DNA of 21,100 nucleotides from Mikrocytos mackini (taxonomy: Eukaryota > Endomyxa > Ascetosporea > Mikrocytida > Mikrocytiidae): positions 1 through 21,100 of the forward strand of contig JASNJN010000003.1 of the NCBI GenBank assembly GCA_030180075.1, written 5' to 3'. A program made the translations under genes and the position numbers. The notes beneath the pieces were generated by a model. That model was not told where the DNA came from. It was given only the letters and a program-made list of their open reading frames with translations, and made no database searches. The stretch's first letter is position 1. Each line of letters opens with the position of its first letter. Below are positions 14,570-21,100 of this stretch, one piece after another.

Positions 14570-17500
14570 ATGCCTCATTATGACAATGAAGAACTGAAAA
14601 ATTACCACAACACATTGTTAACTTCACATGTAAAGTCACATGGATTTTTACAGCAGCAAATAGCCTCTTTCGATTACTTTCTAACTCATGGGATACAATC
14701 CATAACTTTAACGCACGGAAAACTTGATTTCCCCGACAACCCATACCTTAGTGCAGAGTTTGTAAAAGTATGGGTCGAAGAAGTTCAAATTACAGAGAAC
14801 ATGAAGACAACTTCAATTACTCCTACTGAATGCAGGTTGAGAAGTATTACATATGAAGCCCCTCTTTATGCCAATATAAAATACACAAACAATGACAGGA
14901 CGTATTTGAAGCAGAGGATATTACTGGGATCAATACCAATAATGGTTAAATCAGAAAAATGCATTTTGAATTCTTCCAAAATCACGGAACGGGACATCTT
15001 TCGCTTGAAAGAATGCCCATTCGACACAGGCGGTTATTTTATAATTAATGGGTCTGAAAAGGCCTTATTAATACAAGAACAAAAGCCTACAAACCGTTTT
15101 TTGATTACAACAGACGTCAAGAAGAACAACATTGTTGAAATTCTAACAATAGGAAAGAGAACTAAGACTAAACTAACCCTTGTGCTAAGGAAGAATATAG
15201 TCTATCTTTCACACAGGTCACTAGACGAAGATATTCCCATTAGTATAATACTCACCGTTCTCGGAGTAGAATCGGATGAAGAAATGTTCAAACTACTTGG
15301 CTTAGAAGATCACATTTCAGTACCAAACATTAAAATTCAGTATGAGCTTTTGAACAGCTTCAAACACAAAAAGGTCCCGGCCAATCTTCCAGGTGCCGCA
15401 CACCCCAACTACACATCAATGACAAAAACTGATCTAAGCTACGAATTTATAGGAAGCCATATAAAAGGTTTTATTGAAGAAAAAATAAGTGTTAACAAAA
15501 CCAGAACCCAGCTATTCATCACTCAGAACTTATTACCTAATTTAGAAGGCGATATACACCTTAAAAAGATACATCTTGTTTATATGACTAAGTTACTGTT
15601 CACAAAAAACTTTAAAGATCGAACAAAGCGGGTTTATTGTCTAGATTATGATGACATCGATCACATATCCTGTAAGCGCTATGTTCTCTCGGGCGAACTC
15701 CTATCCTTCTTGTACGAAGACTCATTCAAAAGAGTATGCAACGAGATAATAAAAGGAACAAAAAACAAAACATCAAAGCTTAAACTGAAAGACGACTTTG
15801 ACCCAACCTTACTGGTCAGGCCATCTATAATAACAGACTCTTTTCGGAGAACATTATCTACCGGTAAACTAATTCTTCCCAGATTCAACATGAAAATGGC
15901 AGCGATAACAACAACTCTTCCGAGAATATCCTTTCTAGCCGCTCTCGAAGTTCTGTCACGAGTGTCCTCTCAATTGCAGAAGAACTCATCTTCTATTTCG
16001 CCCAGAGTATTGAAGTCTTCACAATGGGGGATGATTTGTCCAGTAGACACTCCAGAAGGTGAAGCTATCGGTTTGGTGAAACATCTAGCTCTGTTAGCAT
16101 TAATAACGGTTGCACACGATCCAGAAGACGTAAGGGAACAGATATTTCTAATCATACAACGCTTGGTTTCGAACCCCAGAATTTCATTCATAAATGCAGG
16201 TGACGTCAACGAATTCACGAAAGGACACTACACATTAATGTTGGAAGGAGAAATTCTTGGACAAATTACAAAGCCGATGATATTCAAGAAAGAGTTTATA
16301 AAACATAGAAGGCTTAATTTAATACCAAATTTTGTTAATATAGGAATAAACATAAAGAGACAAGAAATAAACATTTACACTGGGGCCGGCAGGATTTGCA
16401 GGGCATTAATCATTGTCGAAAACAAAACGCCACTAGTCACATTTGAAGACATAGAGGACTTAAAAGAAGGAAAGCCGTTTCTTGAATTTATAGAAGAGGG
16501 AAAGGTAGAATATTTAGATGTTAACGAAGAAGAAACTTCTACAATAGCATTGAATCTCAACTGTATTGTTAGAGAGACCACCCATTTGGAGATAGACTCT
16601 ACTGCGTGTTTGGGAGTATTAGCCAGTCTGATTCCGCTTTCCAATCACAACCAATCACCACGAAACACTTATCAATGTTCTATGGGTAAACAATCTATTT
16701 CTTATTCTGGACTTAACTACTTGTTCCGAACAGACACATGTTCATACAATTTAATCCATTCGCAGAAACCACTTATATACACAAAGACAAACGAAATTAT
16801 GGACCTTCCCACAGGAATTAATGCTACATTGGCGGTGTTAAGTTACAGTGGCTATGATATCGAAGACGCAGTTGTTTTGAATAAGTCGTCTTTAGAAAGA
16901 GGATTTGGCCGGTGTACAATCAACAAAACTGAAAGTGTTAGTTTAGAATACCTTCCAAACGGAGCGTCGCAGAAATTAGTACCGCCTGCTCGATTCAATA
17001 GACAATCCTCTTTAGATAAGGACGGGCTTCCTGACAAAGGAAAGCTGCTTAGACCGGGATATGTTACATTCAATAAAATGACGCCTATAGTAGAGAATCC
17101 AAAAGCTGGGGATTTTTTCAATTCTGATTATAAATACGAAGAAACTCCTACCATATACAGGGGCAAAAACCCAACACGAGTTTCCGATTTGTATATCACA
17201 AGCAATTTCAATGAAAGAATATTGTTCAAATTGACTACACGGGAAACAAGAGTACCTGAACTAGGTGACAAGTTCAGTAGTAGACACGGACAAAAGGGAG
17301 TAGTCGGTCTGATCGTAAAACAGGAAGATCTGCCTTTCACAACGAACGGAATTGTGCCTGACATAATTATGAATCCACATGGGTTCCCATCACGAATGAC
17401 CATGGCGAAGATATTAGAACTGATATCTGGGAAAGTGGCTGCCATGGAAGGGGAACGGTACGAGATGAGTTCCTTTTCACACCCCAACATAGAAAACATA

Positions 17501-17977
17501 GAAGCTATGCTCGAAAGTTATGGATACAAAGCGTCGGGAAAAGAAACGATGATAAGTGGGATAACAGGGAAGAAAATTAGAGCCCAAATATTCATAGGGC
17601 CGGTTTATTACCAGAAACTCAAACATATGGTTGGTGACAAGTTCCATGCCAGAACAGTAGGGCCTAACAACAGTCTTACCAGGCAGCCAACGGAAGGTAA
17701 AAGCAAAGAAGGCGGGCTGAGGCTCGGAGAAATGGAAAGAGATGTACTCATTGCGCATGGAGCAGCACATTTTTTGAATGAAAGAATGTTAAAATCTAGC
17801 GATGAGTATCACGTCCATATTTGTAGCAAATGCGGCGGGTTCGGATATGTTGATAAGTGTTTAACATGCTCCGGTGAGTATGAAATGAAAAGAGTGAAAA
17901 TGGGATATGCGTGTAAATTAATGTTCCAGGAATTATACTCGATGGGGATGAAAGTTCAGCTGAAAGTCTCAGATTAG
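14570..17977 (+). CDS. RPC2: RNA polymerase III second-largest subunit
   Basis: A 1135-residue homologue of bacterial beta and yeast Rpc128/Ret1, forming part of the catalytic cleft of the polymerase that makes tRNA and 5S rRNA. Conserved blocks include CPVDTPEGEAIGLVKHLAL, SGYDIEDAVVLNKSS (acidic Asp763, Glu765, Asp766), GDKFSSRHGQKGVVG and EGGLRLGEMERD. A C-terminal zinc site is formed by Cys1085, 1088, 1097 and 1100. Its length (yeast 1149) and N-terminal signatures (TPTECRLRSITYEAPLY, CPFDTGGYFIINGSEK, RGFGRC) point to Pol III rather than Pol I or II. The ATG at 14570 gives an N-terminus close to the family pattern. Its stop lies 81 bp from the convergent SKP1 stop. Confidence 0.94.
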   Translation: MPHYDNEELKNYHNTLLTSHVKSHGFLQQQIASFDYFLTHGIQSITLTHGKLDFPDNPYLSAEFVKVWVEEVQITENMKTTSITPTECRLRSITYEAPLYANIKYTNNDRTYLKQRILLGSIPIMVKSEKCILNSSKITERDIFRLKECPFDTGGYFIINGSEKALLIQEQKPTNRFLITTDVKKNNIVEILTIGKRTKTKLTLVLRKNIVYLSHRSLDEDIPISIILTVLGVESDEEMFKLLGLEDHISVPNIKIQYELLNSFKHKKVPANLPGAAHPNYTSMTKTDLSYEFIGSHIKGFIEEKISVNKTRTQLFITQNLLPNLEGDIHLKKIHLVYMTKLLFTKNFKDRTKRVYCLDYDDIDHISCKRYVLSGELLSFLYEDSFKRVCNEIIKGTKNKTSKLKLKDDFDPTLLVRPSIITDSFRRTLSTGKLILPRFNMKMAAITTTLPRISFLAALEVLSRVSSQLQKNSSSISPRVLKSSQWGMICPVDTPEGEAIGLVKHLALLALITVAHDPEDVREQIFLIIQRLVSNPRISFINAGDVNEFTKGHYTLMLEGEILGQITKPMIFKKEFIKHRRLNLIPNFVNIGINIKRQEINIYTGAGRICRALIIVENKTPLVTFEDIEDLKEGKPFLEFIEEGKVEYLDVNEEETSTIALNLNCIVRETTHLEIDSTACLGVLASLIPLSNHNQSPRNTYQCSMGKQSISYSGLNYLFRTDTCSYNLIHSQKPLIYTKTNEIMDLPTGINATLAVLSYSGYDIEDAVVLNKSSLERGFGRCTINKTESVSLEYLPNGASQKLVPPARFNRQSSLDKDGLPDKGKLLRPGYVTFNKMTPIVENPKAGDFFNSDYKYEETPTIYRGKNPTRVSDLYITSNFNERILFKLTTRETRVPELGDKFSSRHGQKGVVGLIVKQEDLPFTTNGIVPDIIMNPHGFPSRMTMAKILELISGKVAAMEGERYEMSSFSHPNIENIEAMLESYGYKASGKETMISGITGKKIRAQIFIGPVYYQKLKHMVGDKFHARTVGPNNSLTRQPTEGKSKEGGLRLGEMERDVLIAHGAAHFLNERMLKSSDEYHVHICSKCGGFGYVDKCLTCSGEYEMKRVKMGYACKLMFQELYSMGMKVQLKVSD

Positions 17978-18058
17978 AGTGTGAATTATTTAAACCTTTT
18001 ATAAAATAACTAACGTTAATTTTAACAGTCTAAACAGTTTGGTTATTTATAAACGAAT

Positions 18059-18530
18059 TTACATGTACTCTTCAAGAACAGCCGCCACTTCTTCTGGGCC
18101 CTTGCCCCTGATATCCTTGGCGACCATGGCACAACATACTTTCTTCAAATACTCGTTCTCTAAATAAGAAGCCGCATTTGCCAATTGAAGTAAATCTTGC
18201 TTCCCTAGCGCCTTTACAAAGGTTTTATCGAATTCTTCTTCATAAATGTTGTCCAGTGTAACGCCTAGAAGGGGGACGGGGATTATTTTTGGCTGGGTGC
18301 CTTTATAGTGCTCCAAATATTCTATTACTTTTTTCAGTATATTTTCTGTTATGTTATTCAGTTTGAGTTCCACAACATCCTCAGCAGCTTTAGATCAAAA
18401 TACATTGCTTCATTTTTGTCATTAAGAACGTACAATATCTGCAATATTCCTTTTCGATGGAATAGCTTGTGTTTGAATCATATGGTGTCAGTTTGAGGGT
18501 TCCTGTTAAATTTGTGAGATCTTCTTCCAT
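18059..18530 (-). CDS. SKP1: Skp1, SCF ubiquitin-ligase adaptor, in two frames
   Basis: The C-terminal part (18059 to about 18392) matches Skp1: NNITENILKKVIEYLEHYKG, LLQLANAASYLENEYLKKVC and AKDIRGKGPEEV. The N-terminal BTB/POZ beginning lies in another frame, from ATG 18530 (MEEDLTNLTG, then LKLTPYDSNTSYSIEKEYC) to a TAA at 18390-18392. Joining needs a +1 change. This could be a 16-nt intron at 18388-18403 (GTATTTTGATCTAAAG, giving 151 residues), a 46-nt intron at 18388-18433 starting GTACGT, skipping one base at the TAA (156 residues), or a sequencing error. The 16-nt option or base skip keeps the conserved BTB helix; the 46-nt option loses it. The protein ends at GPEEVAAVLEEYM and lacks the usual tail with the WCE motif that contributes to F-box binding. 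Elongin C is unlikely because the sequence extends past the AANYL region. The start is 18 bp from the divergent RVB1 start. Confidence 0.78.
18388..18403 (-). other. Candidate 16-nt micro-intron or +1 shift site in SKP1
   Basis: On the minus strand this is GTATTTTGATCTAAAG. It starts GT and ends AG, has CTAA directly before the end as a possible branch point, and its length restores the frame between the two SKP1 parts. The TAA of the first frame lies inside it. It would be extraordinarily short for an intron, so a +1 slip at ATC-TAA-A or a base error remain equally possible. Confidence 0.35.
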
Positions 18531-18548
18531 CAATTTTAAAAAAATAGT
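18531..18548. promoter_or_regulatory. 18-bp gap between divergent SKP1 and RVB1 start codons
   Basis: The gap is CAATTTTAAAAAAATAGT. It is too short to hold two separate promoters with leaders, so each transcript probably starts inside the neighbouring coding region or is very short-leadered. Confidence 0.5.
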
Positions 18549-19784
18549 ATGGAACAGGAAACACAAACCAGACAAACACATGGGCATCTAAAGAAGTTGA
18601 TAGATGCCAATCCATCATACTCCTATAACAGTGGTATTTTGGCACAACCCAAAGCAACAAAAGCATTTACGAAACTCTCAGAACTCATTCAGAAGAGAGT
18701 ATTATCCAACTCTTTGGTTTATTTAACTGGTCAAACTTCTTCTTCTAAAACAGCATTGGTGTATGCACTGTCGAACGAACTCGGAGACATGTACCCGTTT
18801 TTGCCCATCTCTGCTGTTGAATTGAACGCTTGTTTCTCGTCTTCTTCACGAGTTCTTGACATTTTAAGAAGAGCGATAGGCATACGACTGAGGGAGATAA
18901 AAGAGACCTATGAGGGAGAGGTTGTGTCTATGTCATACAATGATCCGAACGAGCAGTCGCACTTTTCAATAATCCTGCGTTCAAGTCTGGGAGTCAAGAA
19001 GATCACCCTTGACAACTATTCTTCACTTCACTTTAAACAGCAAAACATATTACCAGGCGACGTCATTATGATAGAAGTCAACGCAGGAAGTGTGCACAGA
19101 CTAGGTAAGTGTGATAACTTCAGCACGGAATACGACTTGGAGTGTGAGCGATACGTGCCACTGCCAAAAGGAGAAGTATACCAGAGAAAATTTGGAGTGA
19201 AAGACGTGACGCTGTTTGAAATAGACAAAGCAAATAATGAAACAGCCTCTGAATTCGAAAGTAATGATAGTCTTGTTTACAACGGGGGACAAAAGAGTAT
19301 TAACGATAGCTTGCGGTATGAAATTGATAAGACCATAAAGTTTTATGAGACTAGGGGTAACGCGCAAATTTATCCTGGCTTGGTTTTGATTAGAGATGCA
19401 CACTTGCTAAGTACTGAAGCTATGGAGTTTATTGTTAGTTTGAGCGAAACTAAAGAATGGATGCCAAACGTAGTTTTTGTAAGCAGTAGGCCGTTTAAAC
19501 AAAACTGGATACATATTAGGAGTAAATTTATGTTTGTTAGCACAGAAGCTAATTCTACTGAAGAAATCAATGAAATCACCATAAATAAACTGAAAGTTCG
19601 TGGTGTTAATGTGAAAGCCAAAGGAAAAGAAGAAATCAAAGCGTACAGCGAAGAAAGTGGAAACGTAAACTATTGTGTACAAAAATACAATCTAACCAAA
19701 ACAAATGATTTAGAAACTGATGATTTTAAGCTAATAATAAGTGGAAGAGAATTGGTTAGAATTGTATTAGAACAGGAATCTTAA
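18549..19784 (+). CDS. RVB1: RuvB-like protein 1 (pontin), apparently without ATPase motifs
   Basis: A 411-residue divergent pontin (usual length about 455), normally forming a hexamer or dodecamer with RVB2 in INO80/SWR1 remodelling, R2TP chaperone and snoRNP assembly. Identity rests on FRRAIG-like LRRAIGIRLREIKETYEGEV, NAGSVHRLGKCDNFSTEYDL, RYVPLPKGEVYQRK, DVTLFEIDKAN and IYPGLVLIRDAHLLS, in the right order, including the OB-fold insertion of domain II. AAA+ motifs are degraded: Walker A is G61QTSSSK67T, lacking the second glycine; Walker B DE is R282-D283; sensor 1 Asn is Ser313; the arginine-finger Arg aligns with Lys326; sensor 2 Arg aligns with Asn374. A loop of about 14 residues before the arginine-finger region is missing. 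The reading frame is intact, so it is not a decayed gene. It is probably a structural partner; loss of ATP hydrolysis is an inference. Confidence 0.87.
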   Translation: MEQETQTRQTHGHLKKLIDANPSYSYNSGILAQPKATKAFTKLSELIQKRVLSNSLVYLTGQTSSSKTALVYALSNELGDMYPFLPISAVELNACFSSSSRVLDILRRAIGIRLREIKETYEGEVVSMSYNDPNEQSHFSIILRSSLGVKKITLDNYSSLHFKQQNILPGDVIMIEVNAGSVHRLGKCDNFSTEYDLECERYVPLPKGEVYQRKFGVKDVTLFEIDKANNETASEFESNDSLVYNGGQKSINDSLRYEIDKTIKFYETRGNAQIYPGLVLIRDAHLLSTEAMEFIVSLSETKEWMPNVVFVSSRPFKQNWIHIRSKFMFVSTEANSTEEINEITINKLKVRGVNVKAKGKEEIKAYSEESGNVNYCVQKYNLTKTNDLETDDFKLIISGRELVRIVLEQES

Positions 19785-19956
19785 ACTAATTAAAGCTCTA
19801 ATTTTATATTCTATTCTCAAATTACATTTATAATTATCATAATGGGTGTGAATTATTATTAAATATTATAACTGAATGTAATGGATGTTATAAATTTATG
19901 ATTAATTAATTAATAAAATAACATTTCCTATCTTCTTCATACGTCGCGTTCATTCA
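19785..19956. other. AT-rich spacer and presumed 3' tail of the retroelement relic
   Basis: This stretch is very AT-rich, with TTAATTAATTAATAAAAT at 19901-19918 close to the 3' side of the minus-strand retroelement fragment. It could be that element's simple-repeat tail, but no target duplication was identified. It also holds the RVB1 3' untranslated region. Confidence 0.35.
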
Positions 19957-20598
19957 CTACGATCTCAGCTGGTCACTCAGCCAGTTGTAGATCACCAAGG
20001 ATCCTTTCAACCCCACATTTTGGATTTCCCAACGAGGTGGTTGATTGTGCGGATGCGCTTGGGTTTGTTTGCAGTACCCCTTTAAAAAGTGTATAAGACT
20101 TTGTGTGGAGCGTTTGGAAATTACTCCGAGTTGTCCAATAATGAAGACTCTCACCTTTACCTCGAAACCAGAGTACTGGTTCCGCAGGACAGGGATGAGA
20201 TCCAGGTATTTCCCGGACTTCTCTTCTTCCCGAGATTTGATCAAATCCTCGGCGGGAACTGCTACTTCTAGCAGTTCTACCCGCCTGGATGCATGGTCTA
20301 TTGCTATGATATCCGGAAGGAGGGAATGTGGCTTACCCTCCATACCTTCAACCCATATCCTTTGGTCTAGCACCAGTTGGAAGGAGTCCGAGTTTTTCTC
20401 GATTCTCCTAGCCATCTCTGATAGCTTGAGTTTGTCTCCCAAGCCTCTTCTTCTGATGACTTCGTTTGCTATTTGTAAAACGACTCCATCGTGACGAGAC
20501 TTTAGGAGAGCGAAGGGAATTTTTGTACATGCTCCCAAAACATGTCCGACAGTTTCCCATGTGGAATGAGGAACCAGAAAATTGAATATAATTTGATG
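19957..20598 (-). pseudogene. 5'-truncated non-LTR retrotransposon, restriction-like endonuclease end
   Basis: An open stretch of about 210 codons without a proper start, cut at its 5' side by an in-frame stop at 20599-20601. It resembles the C-terminus of non-LTR elements with a restriction-like endonuclease (R2/R4/Dong/NeSL group). Features in order are ETVGHVLGAC (partial zinc knuckle), SRHDGVVLQIANEV, LLPDIIAID followed by VELLEVAVPAEDL (the PD...E core) and EEEKSGKYLDLI. The leading CxxC of the knuckle and all of the reverse transcriptase are absent. Base composition is more GC-rich than its surroundings, consistent with a foreign insertion. 5' truncation is normal for target-primed insertion. 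The subfamily was not resolved. Confidence 0.75.
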
Positions 20599-20601
20599 TT
20601 A

Positions 20602-21091
20602 ACAAAATGGCGTTTACTCTGGTTGTTTTCACTAATTATATTGTCAAAGCTTTTTGAACGTTAAACCCGGATAATCTTCGCTTTCCGTTTTCCTGCCATA
20701 ATATTCAGAATTAAAGTATGGATAGTATGTAAATCTAAATAAAAATCGGAACGAATGAGTTGTTTTGTGCATATAGCTGGCTAAACAAGTAAACACTAGA
20801 GCGAGGAAATTTAGGCTGTGTCTATTTGGGCCAAAATTATTTTAATTTGTAGAAGTTTATACTTTTTGTTTTGAGAATCTGGTGTTGTTTTACGTCATTT
20901 TATCTGACGCCTATTAAATACATGTGCAGATGGTGTTGATATGCCGATTTAGATGTTTTTAAAAAGTTATTTTTTGAGAAACCAAAATAATTGAGCGCAA
21001 CAAGGCTACAAACATTGTGTTCACATTTGGACACACCCAGACACACCCAGACACACCCAGACTAATATCATAACAAAAAAGAAACAACAAG
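20602..21091. other. Region without a recognisable gene
   Basis: About 490 AT-rich bases with only short frames (one of 16 codons begins ATGGCG at 20607). No tRNA-like B box is apparent. The only clear structure is the tandem repeat at 21031-21062; a weak inverted similarity exists between GGCTGTGTCTATTTGGG (20814-20830) and the reverse complement of 21022-21038. Confidence 0.5.
21031..21062. repeat. 10-bp tandem repeat, 3.2 copies
   Basis: ACACACCCAG is repeated three times exactly, followed by AC. It lies about 30 bp before an ATG at 21092 at the edge of the window. Confidence 0.9.
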
Positions 21092-21100
21092 ATGGCGATG
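21092..21100 (+). CDS. Possible start of a gene running out of the window
   Basis: An ATG follows an A-rich leader (AAAAAAGAAACAACAAG) similar to the leaders of other genes here, such as SMC3. Only three codons are inside the window, so nothing can be said of the product and the start is a guess. Confidence 0.15.

Noticed and set aside
20045-20494. 149-codon plus-strand open frame opposite the retroelement relic
   Set aside because: The minus strand carries the recognisable endonuclease motifs; this frame shows none and is Ser/Arg-rich as expected for a shadow.

Overview
The window looks like a compact, AT-rich eukaryotic nuclear genome of a reduced lineage. The proteins are short, divergent versions of universal eukaryotic proteins: SMC3, cytosolic-type glycyl-tRNA synthetase, RNA polymerase III second subunit, Skp1, pontin/RVB1, a Rab7-like GTPase and a myotubularin. 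Nearly all are single uninterrupted frames and the gaps between them are tiny (18 to 81 bp for several pairs). This combination fits microsporidia or a relative best, but the sequence alone does not prove the lineage.

Layout. Positions 1-1555 are a pile of small non-autonomous transposons: a near-palindromic element (1-193), then an element with CCCAGAG termini (244-1485) that carries two hAT-like MITEs inserted at one 8-bp target (303-678 and 687-1057). Positions 1556-5222 are a Mutator-like (MULE) transposon with 157/158-bp terminal inverted repeats. Its transposase frame is broken by a 197-bp MITE (3054-3250) that has a clean target duplication and similar end sequence. The right end of the MULE lies 45 bp before the start codon of a Rab7-like gene (5268-5975).

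From 5268 to 19784 is the host gene block: YPT7 (+), myotubularin (+), an unrecognised helical protein (-), SMC3 (+), glycyl-tRNA synthetase (-), RPC2 (+), SKP1 (-, frame interrupted) and RVB1/pontin (+). After YPT7 the genes alternate strand, with stop codons of convergent pairs 23 to 81 bp apart and divergent start codons 18 or 75 bp apart, so transcripts probably overlap. From 19957 to 20598 is a 5'-truncated relic of a non-LTR retrotransposon (restriction-like endonuclease end). The final 500 bp has no convincing gene and holds a three-copy 10-bp tandem repeat.

Functionally, YPT7 and the myotubularin belong to late-endosome/phosphoinositide traffic; SMC3 to cohesin; GlyRS and RPC2 to translation and Pol III transcription; SKP1 to ubiquitin ligation; RVB1 to chromatin and RNP assembly. 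The most unusual observations are a pontin that has lost every recognisable ATPase motif residue except the Walker A Lys-Thr, an SMC3 without the acetyl-acceptor lysine pair, an SKP1 lacking its usual C-terminal tail and needing a micro-intron or +1 shift, and a MITE nested inside a MULE of apparently the same family.
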